Source: Cepaea nemoralis (taxonomy: Eukaryota > Mollusca > Gastropoda > Stylommatophora > Helicidae). Taken from it: DNA of 64,000 nt. Position 1 is the first letter of the stretch. Every line of letters starts with the position of its first letter. The position numbers and the translations under genes were made by a program. Of the stretch, positions 23,601 through 35,600 are shown in pieces. The notes beneath the pieces are model-generated. The model had not been told where the DNA came from, ran no database searches, and was given only the letters and a program-made list of their open reading frames with translations. The stretch covers positions 72,001 through 136,000 of the forward strand of contig JACEFZ010014597.1 in NCBI GenBank assembly GCA_014155875.1. Reading direction: 5' to 3'.

Positions 23601-26600
23601 ATTATTATAAAAACATAGAAACAAACTCTAGTTTGATGCTCATCATGGGTCCCGGGTACTTATATTTTAGAAAAAGAAAGGTCCAGTGCGTATACTATAA
23701 GAATCAAATTTCAGGCAGTGTTGCGTTCACATGTAGAACACTTTAATAGAAGGCGGGATAATGAAGAAAGGAGGCATGTGATATAATAATAATAATTATT
23801 GTTCCGAAGACATATTGTCAGGTGGACAGATTGTCAGACAATCGGTATATACCATACCTATAGAGACATGAAAACAGATAACAACAGCCTCTACTACACA
23901 GCTGAACAAGAAGGGCAATGGTACCAAAACAGTCATTGACAGAGAAATACACGTGTTGTGACGATTATCATTAGTGAAGAGTCAGTTAGCGAAGAGTGAA
24001 CCTCCATTTATGACTACAAGACAGGCAGTAAAAAGAAAGTTGGATAGACAGAAAGAAAAAGAAATTAGCGCAAGGAACTTAGAGCAATTCTTCGAGTGAG
24101 GAAGAGATGCACTATTTGAAATTTGTGAGACGGCAAGACAGAAAATATTAGATGGATGTAGAAAGGAAGAGAGTAGCGGTTGCAGTAATGGATAGATCAG
24201 CTGCACAAGAGATGGATGAAATAGTCAGAAACTGATGAGAAGCGGATATGAAGAAGATAGCTCTCCTCGAGAGGATAGCGACATTGATGTAGATATTGCA
24301 ATTATAGAAACAAATTTGAGGTTATTAAAGAAGAAGTGGAGAAGTGATAGATGAATAGAGTGATACAAGGTTCTGCAGCTGGCAGATAGAAGAAGAAGTT
24401 GGACACGATATTGTGTGTTTACAAGGTACGTGATGAGTTTTCTAAAGCGGAGTGAAAATTATTATTGGGTACTCCGATATGGTCTTGAAATTGTATGTGT
24501 ACATTGATTAATGTGGGGGGATAATACGATGAGGGGAGTGAAATGCGTTGCTCATTGTTGGGACTTCATTGTGATGTTTAGGAAATGTGGAAACATAGTT
24601 AACTAGATGGTACGATGTTTTGGGTTGCTTGATTTGTACCTAAGGGTGTTTTAAAATGATTATTACTTGGATGAAGTTCAGTTAGAAGATGAATTAAAGT
24701 AGTGTTAGTGAGTGACTCTATAGTCGTATGAGGGGTATGTTGTTATACTACATGTGGGGTACTACAATGTCTATTCAGGTTTCTAATAGGAGCTGGGTTG
24801 CACAGCGTTTAATGGGAGAATATGGGCGAAAGGCCGTGTCTGAAAATTGCATTTAAATAACTGCATAATTTGGAAGACAGACGACTGTACTTAACAGTAT
24901 ATAATAATAGTTAGGAGTTTTTGTGTGTTGAAGAGAATGGTTAACGGGAATTGATGAGCTGAATAATACAAAGGCTAGCAGTTTTGGTTGACATATTGTT
25001 TTGATCATACCAATATTATTGACGGAACTGAAGATAAATTTGGAAACTTTATTTTTTGAGAAAGTTTGAGAATGTATGGAAGAGAAAGGTGATTACTTCT
25101 TACTTTTTTCTTACTCTTATAATTCAGGTGCGCACCTACACAATCTAAACTAGCTATTTTTTCTGTCTATCCTAGAATACTGAGAGTGTGAGAATGTGAT
25201 ATAGGTGGATAGGAAATAAAGGATCGAAGGGGGGAATATCTCAGTGTTTGTCAATCATAATTTAGATGGACATTGTTAAAGTTCAAAGCGTTTCGCTTAT
25301 GAGACTTTTGTATGTGTGGGGAATTTTATGGGAGAGTAAGGAGAGTTTTGTCGAAAGTTTTCTAGAGAACTTTATAACGAGAGGTTTGTAGCGAGTTTCG
25401 ATATATTGTCTCTGTTAGCCATTGGCTATGAGGAGACTAGGAGAAGTGACTTAGGAGAATATATGGAATCTGTAGTATTGTCGGATAGAGATGTAAAGTT
25501 AACTAATTAAAAGTTGGGGTTGAGATTTTTTCAAGGAAAAATTCTCTTTGAAGAAGGGAGGTATTGTAACAGTGAGGAATTAGGTTAGGAGTAAAGAGTT
25601 AAGGAATGCTGCGCATTCCTTGACTAGGGGGAAAACCATAGTGAACGTGTGTGCACGAATGAAGAAGGGTATCTAGGTAAAACACACACGTCACTTGGGG
25701 CCAGCGAGAAGAGATGTCAACACCAAGAAGAGAGTCTCCATCATGTGTGCAGAGATAGAACGATTCAGATAATAAAGTATGTTTCTAACAACGCGAAGAC
25801 TTGTGTGCTGTACGATCACTATTATAACCTGTATGTAGCACTGTAACAGCCGGTCTCTCTGGCTGAGGGGTTAGCGACTTTCTCCGTAATCCCATATACT
25901 CTCGTAAGTAACGTGACGACGGCGAGAATCGTTAGCGGTTCTAATCATGCCGGTAACTTACGGGGTATGTGAGCCGGTCGCTCAGAAAGCAATGGCAAAC
26001 TACTGAGCGTAATCTTGCCAAGAAATCAACAATCAGCTGAAAGATGCTGGTGTTGACAGTGATGTCCTGTAAACGATATGCATGTCTCATTGCTGATTGG
26101 GATCTTTGGTTGGCATGTAGTTGTGACAGGAAGTACAGGCATGTTTCATACAGACAACCCAGGGACCATATGACACTAAGTCACGCCCACTACAGTCAAT
26201 AATAACCGCCATCTTTTATTTTTAATTTTTTAACTTTTTTTATGTTTACTATTATATATATATATATATATAATTTAGTTTTTTTGTTTCTTATCACACT
26301 AACACTACGCTGCCACTTAACACGCCCAAAGTCAATAAACGCGGAAAAAAGATAAATCACGTCATCACCCCCACTTATCACACCATGATGACACAAAACA
26401 CTCAGCCGTACTTCCCCATGTTCACACCCCAACACTGGACATGATCCAGCACCACCAGGTTACAAACCTGCCCACCCAAGAGTCCAATGTACATCTTCAT
26501 ACTTGCTTCATAATGTACATATTCATACTTGCTTCATGGACAACAGTAAGGCCTTCTGCTGTGTTTAACATTAGAAATTTGGAACATCATGAATGATTTG

Positions 26601-29600
26601 GGTTTTCCAGCACATTTGATCCACTTAATTAAATCATTACATTGTGACCAATAAGCAGCTGTGAGAGTAGCTGATGAAACATCAAAATGGTTTGAGGTGC
26701 TAAAGGGAGTAAGCTGACTTAGACTAGGACAGACAGAGCTAAAGACAGTCAGTCAATAGACGACGGCACAGGTATGTAAGAGTTAAGACAGGTCACAACC
26801 GACGACAGACACCCAACCCTGAGGTCAAGGACAGTTAGAGTGCTACGCAGGGCAAAGACGACACGGGCCATCTGAACAGAGTTCAGACAAGACACCCGTG
26901 ATAAGGGGATATTGTGACAGAAAAGACTGGATAGAGGTCAAGACAGAATGTGTGCGACCATCGACGGTGACAGACGTGTTGATAGTGGACGGAGCTAGAC
27001 TGAAGAGTGATAGAGTTTTGACGAATGGATGCGACAGGCGTTGGCTAACTGTGATGTGTTTGTGAGAGCGGAGAATGTGATGACTGTTTGAGAGACGAAC
27101 AGTCCTACGTAAATAGATTGATAAAGATGGACCAAGTGTTTGACGGTTTGTAAGAATCATTGTACAAATAATAATAGACCTGTGCTTGGGTAGTTTAGTA
27201 ACGATATGGATCGTGTAGCGAGTGAGCACGCTGTAAGATAAATCCGTGCTACATTAAATATAATAAAAGACCCGAAAGGCTCGTTTCCAGCCAGTCTCCG
27301 AGTGAAGTAAATTCTATATCTATAAATTACTTGCTAGAGGCATTTATGTTATCAGTCCGGGATGGTTAACCCGGTCAACAAATGCCTGCAGAAGTCGGAT
27401 GTGTCGGCCTAACGGCGCAAGAACGCAGCTTTGCTGTAAACAGGCACAACACAATCACATTCGGAAAAAAAAAACTCTGGATGAACGAAGAAGAAGAAAT
27501 CAGTTATCACTTGGGGTATCTTCGTTGCACTCTGGACAGGTCCATAGGTGCTCAGATCCTCCCCCAGCATATGCATCAGCATCCGGTGGCTAATAGTGCC
27601 AGTTCTGTGTTGGTTGACGAGGCACCTTGTTTTCCCTATGTACCTCTCGCGTCTGGCCGTGCCGATTCTTACACCCAAGTCTTTCATCCTGGACAGCGAT
27701 GTGGATTCACTGACGTCAAAGTCCTCTGTTCTCGCCATATCTTTAAGGACGTTAATAACATCGGCACGATCCATGGGCTGGCCATCTACAGGGGGTGCAG
27801 AGCCAGCCAGTTTATCAGCTCGTTCATTTCCCTCGACTCCCGCATGTCCCGGGACGAAGATGAAGGTGACTTTACGGACAACAGACTTCCGCAGCGACTC
27901 AGTCCACTGTCTACGTACAGATCCAGCTTCGACCTTCTGAATCATGCTCATTGAATCACTTAGTACACACACGTTGGTATAATGCTGTGATTCCAGCCAT
28001 ATGAAAGCCTGTGTAACTGCCATCACCTCCATCGTCATGCTGCTCGTGGTCATAGAGTGGGCACCACTGGATTCTTGAACGGTTCGGCCTGCTGAACGGG
28101 CTGTAAATGCCCACGCACTTCTCTGCTGCTTTACAACAGATCCATCTGTATAGATGAGCACTTCAGGGCTATCTGAGTGTTCATAGATGAGCGCGTTGAC
28201 CTCTGCATTGACAGCGGCAGGGTTCTGCTCTCTGCACCGTCTGTCGAGTGTGATAATGCAGGAGAAAGTGCACTTAAAAGCTGGAGGCACCGGCACCCAT
28301 TCCTTGCCGGGGTTGATACTGGTAAGACTGCAGACCTGTCTGACGACATCTTCCGCCCGACCCATCCATGATTTGCCCCTCTTTAGCCTGTCACCCTTTT
28401 CTCTGAATATAGCGTCATGCAGAGGGTGCTGCTCATCTGCACTTATTTTTAAGTATGCACGAGCTCTCCAGATCTTGATCCTGTGTTCCATTGTCGGGAA
28501 GTCAAGGAGGTATCTCATTGCTACACAGCTGGTGTCTCTCGTGCAGCCCAAAATGATGCGCATGGCTTCGTTTTGTACCTTATCAAATCTTCCAATCTGT
28601 GTAGGGCTGACAGTGAGGATGGCCAGGGTATACTCGATGCGTGAAAACACCAGTCCTTGGAACAGAAGTATTAGCAGTCTTTGCTCGATATTGGCAGTCG
28701 CCATGACTCTCATTGCTGACAAACCTTTTCGAGCTTTCGTTACGACATAATCGACATGATCTCTGAAGGACAGGCTTCGATCAAGCCTCGCGCCAAGATA
28801 TGTCATTGACTGGGTTCTACTCAAAATGCTCCCATCCATTCTTACTGCCAGCAGGTCTGTATTCACAATATGGTTGTTTAGGGAGAACCATGTAACCGAT
28901 GCCTTTGCAGGGTTGACAAAGGCACGGCATCAGCACACCATGAGGAAATTAGATCTAGTTCGCCCTGCATATCATTAGTAACCGCCTGTCTATCTCGACC
29001 CTGTCGATACACGAGAATGTCGTCAGCAAATGACATAGTCCTACCCTTCCCGTCCAACTGTTGTTCAGTGATCGGCACCGTATACGCGTTGAATAGTACT
29101 GGTGACAGTGGTGAACCCTGCGGCAATCCTGGACATATCATTATCGGCTCAGAAGACCAACTCCCGCATCTTAGCACCACCTTTGCCATATGATGGGCAC
29201 CCCTAAAACATGATACAAGGAAAAGGAAAAGGGTTTTCCCAAATGGACACCAAACCGAAGGATTAACATGGAAACCAGAAAAAACCCAAGACGTCACAGG
29301 ACAACATAAGGGACGTTGTTGTGTGATTCTGATAAGGAGTGGACGTGTCTTCAAGGAGACCGTGTTGGGGAAGAGCTGGATGCAATTATTCCGAGCTTCG
29401 GCAAATAGATAACAGCAGGAGCAATCGATTGGCAAGGATATAAGCAATGAAAGGACCAGGCCTAGACCATGCCTGAATTCAGAACGGCAAAATAGCAATC
29501 TGCGCCTCAAGGTGAACTAATGAATAGAGTAGGGAAGTTTTCATAGATACTAGATAGTAAACACCGACCCCGTGTAAAGGGGCAGTTTACAGTATACGAA

Positions 29601-32600
29601 AATATTGCCTATTGTTTATTCAACACGATATTAAAGTGTGAGATCGTTCACTGGATTGGCGTCAGTCTATTTTCACACTTGTTACCGTTCAAGGTGAGTT
29701 CAGGTTGAATTTGTTAACGAGTTTACAATTGAGGTTCATTCCACATCCAATATTGATGGACTAACCACATGACAACCTTCCTCTGGAGCAGCTATCCATC
29801 GTACAAGGTGAGGGTGCACTTTCAGTCTGAGGAGGGTTTGCATCAAGTGCTCGAAGGATACTCTTTTGTATGCGTCCTCTAAATCTATGGCGGCCACACA
29901 TGTCTCTTATCTGACCTGAAATCCTTCGTAAACATCTTGAGCAAAGCCCGCCGCATTCAGCCATGACTCTTTGTTACGTCTGTATCCTCCAAGTGTGGGC
30001 GGGAAGCAGCCGAGTTGTTCCAAGTCACAAGCAAGTCTGTGTGCTACAATTTTCTCCAGTAGCTTGCCAGCAGTGTTCTGCATCGTAATGATTCTGTAGC
30101 CGCTTATCTTGGAATGGTCTTTGTTCAGTTTTGGCAGCGGCAGCAAGTAGCTGTGTAGCCATTCCTCTTTGATCTGACCCCTCTGGATACTGGTGTTGAA
30201 TTCTCTGGCCAGTTCTTCCATGTCATCATCTGACATCACCAGTAGGTCACCATATCGGATGCCGTCTGGACCTGGGGCGGTGTTAGGTGATTTCTTGAGC
30301 ATCGCACGTATTGTCTCAGCTGTGATTATGCACTCTTCGTCTGTCCCGACCCCCTCGCACAACTGAGCGAGTGTCGTTGTGGTCCTCTGTCTGGCGGGCT
30401 TGTCTTTCTGGTCAGTCTGCTCTACGTAGCGTGAAAGAAGGGCCTTACCTTTATCCGCATCCGATCTTTTCCATGTGAAGTCTGTGCCTTGAAAGTCTGG
30501 AATACCCCTACGCTGTGCAGCACCGTTCATGCTCTTATGGAGGCGCCAGAATGTCGTAAGAGATCGCTCGGAGCACACCTTTCTGCAGAACTCGTCCCAT
30601 TTCTCTGCCTTGGCCTGTTTGGCGCAGGATTTGAATAAAGTCATCTTTCTATAGACCTCAGTCTTCAGGTCCACCAACTCAACCTGTGGCATGTTAGCCT
30701 TTCTGGCTTTTTGCCAGTCTTTGACAGCCTGCCTCTTTCCCAGCCATGCCTTCTCGACCTCTCCATTCCACCGTGGTGGCTGCAACCATCTTTCTTGTCT
30801 CCTGCGGGAGGAAGTTAGTTTTCTTCTTCTGATCTTGCTTATGGCGTCTTGACCAGTGTTGTCATACGGGAAGGCATTTGTCTTGTTTCCTTGACTCCTG
30901 GCCCTGTCTTTCTCGATCAGGATGATACAAGGGTAGTGGTCACTGTCATGGTATCCCAGTGTGCCCCACTGGCACCTTGGTGCGATGGTGGGCGACACCA
31001 GAGCCAAGTCAATGACGCGTCAGAGTCACCTGGTCGAGTGGCTATTCTAGTGACCTTCCCATCATTCAGACAGACTAGAGCAGCAGATGCCAGGGCGTCC
31101 TCCAGATCTTCTTCCTGTCTATTGGTGATGCAATTCCCCCATTGACTGCTTCTGGCATTGAAGTCCCCACAGTAGATGATATGCCTTTCATCCATATCGA
31201 ATAAACTCTGCCATTGTCGCACGTCGACCTTCCCATTTCACGCATAAACGTTCACGATTACAAGCTGCACTGGCGTCATTATTCTTAATTCCTGCACTTG
31301 CAGGGCATCACTGTTCCAGGCGGACATATCGATCTCAGACACCAGTATGTTGTCGCGGACCAGAATTGCCTGTCCGAGGTGCCGCCTGTTGAAGAAGCCC
31401 TGAAACCCTGTGACATTGACTGTACCGTTGCCGAGCTGTGTTTCTTGCAAGACTACAATATCATTTCCGTAGAGTAGTTTTTCAAGAATGGGTCAGCGTT
31501 GACTAAATGATGCACAGTTCCAGTACAGTACTCGAACGTGTCCGATGCCCAATCTGTCACATTTTAATCGCCTTCTGCATGCGCCCGCCCTCTTACCATT
31601 CTGTGTCCTTGTCAGTCGTCTAGTTAGGCTTAATTATCGCCACCGGGCGCCGATGATACGCCGAAGGGAGTCCGGGCCCGCGTACACAAACTCCGTTGCA
31701 CGGTCCGAACTCCATTTCACCACGGAAAACACACTTAATTAATAAACATTTAGGAAAAAACACGTTCCATTTTATGGAACGAAAAAATGTCCTGCCATCT
31801 TGCTCCAAGGGAACTCCAACATTGGCATTTATATGAGGGCATGAAGATTGTCAGGTCTCTGACACATGACTGCATTTCTCTCTCCTTATTTATTCAACAT
31901 CTAGGCAGAAAATGTAATGAAAAATGTCAGAAATGATGAGACCATGGACAATTTTAATCAATTCATAACTGGTGGAAATCCAGTTCCAGGACTTGGATAT
32001 GCAGATGACACGATTCTCCTATCAAATTGTACTGAAGGATTAAAAATCTGCTCCAGGCTGTCATGAGATACAGTGGCAATGAAATTCACCTTTAAGCTCA
32101 AGTAAAACAAAAGTAATGTCCATGGACAAACCTACATACCAACCAAAGACTACAAGCAACAATGAAGAGACTGAAAATGTCACAAACTTTGAATATTTTG
32201 GCTCCATAATCAACAACATTGGGGGATATTCAACAGAAGTCTGATGCAGGCTGGACATAGCAAAGCAGAGGTTAAACAGCATGAAGAACCTACGGCACCA
32301 CACCAGCACACAAGTTCAAGGACATGCATCTTTCCTCAACCAATGCTATCCTCACTTCAGAGGTCACAGATTGTGAGAATTGTATGGATTTTTGGCCCTG
32401 GTCATGCGGGAGTGTGGAGGAATGAACAGGTTGATAGGCTGGCAGGGAATGCATCTCTTGGTGGTAGATTACCTATGGACAGGGGAGAGGTATTTGTGCG
32501 CCTGCGAGACCAGGTGGACAAAGCGTGGGAACAGAATGAGATTGAGAACCCGTATGTCGAAAGAATGAGATTGAAATTGAAGAAATTGCAGGGGATCGGC

Positions 32601-35600
32601 AGGGGTTCTGGACGAATCTGAAAACTTAAGAAGAAGACAATGAGAACTTTCAATCAGATTGCGGTGGGAATGAATAGTAGTGTCTCTTCACTGGCTGTTG
32701 AACAAGGGGACGGAGTGTGTATAGGAATGTCCTGAGTGCAGTGATGTCAGTTCTTAACTCAACTAAACTCAACTTAAGGGTGGGTAGTATTATATTATAT
32801 TAAAAGCAACTTGAAAAATCGTGCTAGGGCTTATTATAGGGCTAATTCTTATTTTTGGGGAAACACGGTAATAGCCACCAGGCAACTTTGATCAAACTGA
32901 CCTTTATCATTCGGTACAGCTTCCCTGACAGCTTTCTCATTGTTCCTGAGGGCATCTCGCAGATTGCAGATGGCAAGATTTGGTTTATTGAGGCACATGT
33001 TGATGAGGGCCTGGTTGTTGGCATACATCACTGCCAGACATTCCCCGCTTGTGGGAGATACCTTTGGTGGGGTACAAGAAACAGAATTTTGTAATGTCAT
33101 TAAGTGAAGCAATAAATTAGCAAAGATAGTTCTTTTTTGTTGTTGAAATTTTGACAATTGGCACACTGACTTGTGTAACATTCCACCCTTTGTGTCTCTC
33201 ACTTTTCATATGAGAGCAGTCCAACAAGAAAATGGATTTTAAAATGGAAAATCAAAACAATATTTTCCCGTAGTGATTTAAAATAATGAAAACAAAATCA
33301 ATCATCATCATCAAGTGCACTGTCAGCTGGTGTAGGCCTTCCTGTCTCTCTACAGATCTCGGTCTATGGTGTTCTGGATCAACTCTGCTGATGATATTCC
33401 TCCATGCCACCATCTCAGTCCATCCAGCATCATTTCTCTTGATCTGTTCAAGCTTCTCTTCTCGCATTGATCTTCCCAGTTGTCACGATGTTCTCCAATG
33501 CCTCTCTTCTCATCACATGACCAAAGAAAGCTGTTTGTCTTTTTCTTATTGTTGTATATGTTCTACTTTTATTAGCCTCTTAAAGGCAATCGTCATTAGT
33601 TACTCTGACAGTAAAAGGAATTTGCAACATTCGTCTCAGGAACAACATCTCTGTTGCTTCCAAGATCTTTCTAATTTGTTCATTTACATTCCAAGATTCA
33701 CTGCCATACAGCAAAACAGGCTCTATATAGCATTTCAGCACTCTCTTTCTTACAGTCAATAATAGTGACATATTGCATAAGATACTTTTCATTTTCTTAA
33801 ATGCAGCTTTCGCTTGCACTATTCTCTTATTAATCTATGTTGTGCATCTTCCATCCCATGTTATAACTGCCCCAGGTACACAAAATTCTTGCACTATTTA
33901 TTGCCTGGTATGTTTTGCTAGCAGGTGGCCAAACCATTTAATCTGTTGATCTTCAATATAAAGTGCATGACTGGTTTCAGACCATAGTCGTCTTCTAATT
34001 TCCTCATTTCTAATTCTATCTCTCAGTTACTCTTGCAGCTCTTCTAAGGCAGCTCATCTTTGTTACGATATTGCTCTCATTAGTTGCCGTAAGCGTCCAT
34101 GTCTGACATGTGTAGCATCATGTCGGCCAAAAAATAGTTCTGATGATTGCTAACTGATATTCTGTATAAAATAGAAAGAATAAATTGTTAAGACAGAATC
34201 ATCAATGTGGAGCTCATAGAAAGAACTAAACAAATACTAGTGAATTTAGAGGCGAGGAATGGACACAGGCACTGAATGGGAGATAATTTTACAGAAGAAA
34301 TTAGAAGAAAATTGTATGGTAATAAAAATAGCTTAAGACAGACTGTTGTCATTATGAGGAGAAGGATTTAGTGGAGAAGGAGGAGGATGTAATGGAGGAG
34401 GAGAAAGAGGATGTGGTGGAGGAGGAACAAACAAACTTAATTTTCAAAGGGTCACAAATTTGGCATGCAGGCCCATCATACATTCTGCCCATAAGAAGGA
34501 GAAAGAAGTAGTGGAAGAAGAAGAAGAAAAGAAGGAGAAGGAGGAGGAGGAGGAGGAGGAGGAGGAGCAGCAGCAGCAGCAGCAGCAGTAGCAGCAGCAA
34601 TGATCACAGGCTAGGCTCACAAGATTTAATGATTCATCTTGATAACTATCCTGTAATGTAAAACATATATAAATATGTGCATACTTACGTAAAAAGCAGG
34701 AGGGCTGCCCAACATCTTGGCGGCTTTCTTCAAGTTGCCTTTCAAATATTCATAGTATGCCTTGACATAATTCACAGGCTGGCTCTGTGGAATTCAACAA
34801 TGTATTCACCACATAAGATACAACAACATGTTCATCACACAAGATGCAAAAACGTATTCACCACATAAGATACCATACAAGATACAACAATGTACTCACC
34901 ACATAAGACACCACACAAGATACAGCAATGTATCCACCACACAAGATACAGCAATGTATTCACCACACAAGATACAGCAATTTATTCACCACACAAGATA
35001 CAGCAATGTATTCACCACACAAGATACAGCAATGTATTCACCACACAAGATACAGCAATGTATTCACCACACAAGATACAGCAATGTATTCACCACATAA
35101 GATACAGCAATGTATTCACCACACAAGATACAGCAATGTATTCACCACATAAGACACCACACAAGATACAGCAATGTATTCACCACACAAGATACAGCAA
35201 TGTATTCACCACACAAGATACAGCAATGTATTCACCACACAAGATACAGCAATGTATTCACCACATAAGACACCACACAAGATACAGCAATGTATTCACC
35301 ACACAAGATACAGCAATGTATTCACCACATAAGACACCACACAAGATACAGCAATGTATTCACCACACAAGATACAGCAATGTATTCACCACACAAGATA
35401 CAGCAATGTATTCACCACATAAGACACCACACAAGATACAGCAATGTATTCACCACACAAGATACAGCAATGTATTCACCACACAAGATACAGCAATGTA
35501 TTCACCACACAAGATACAGCAATGTATTCACCACACAAGATACAGCAATGTATTCACCACACAAGATACAGCAATATATTCACCACACAAGATACAGCAA

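Larger units (their letters stand above)
17560..25848 (+). mobile_element. Gypsy-type LTR retrotransposon, full length but decayed
   Basis: Flanked by 284-bp direct LTRs (17560-17843 and 25565-25848) beginning TGTAACAG and ending CTGTAACA, with a 4-bp target duplication GCCG at 17556-17559 and 25849-25852. The domain order recognised inside is gag, a zinc-knuckle remnant, protease, reverse transcriptase, RNase H, integrase. That order (integrase last) indicates a Gypsy/Metaviridae-type element. A candidate primer-binding site with TGGTGCCGTGAA lies near 17854, 10 bp after the LTR, and a purine tract GAAGAAGGGAGG at about 25550-25562 precedes the 3' LTR. About 2 kb between integrase and 3' LTR (23600-25550) has no recognisable coding content. 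Pol is broken by many stops and frame changes. Confidence 0.93.
27357..31740 (-). mobile_element. RNase H-bearing I-group LINE, nearly full length, interrupted
   Basis: Antisense non-LTR element with APE endonuclease, RT and RNase H in order. 5' end near 31740, 3' end at 27357 (..GTTGACCGGGTTAACCATCC on the minus strand). Three to four frame breaks (stop near 31235, shifts near 30960, 29900 and 28920) and a 575-bp insertion at 29194-29768 make it inactive. The same family appears in pieces at 32340, 51895, 53246 and 59880. Confidence 0.88.
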
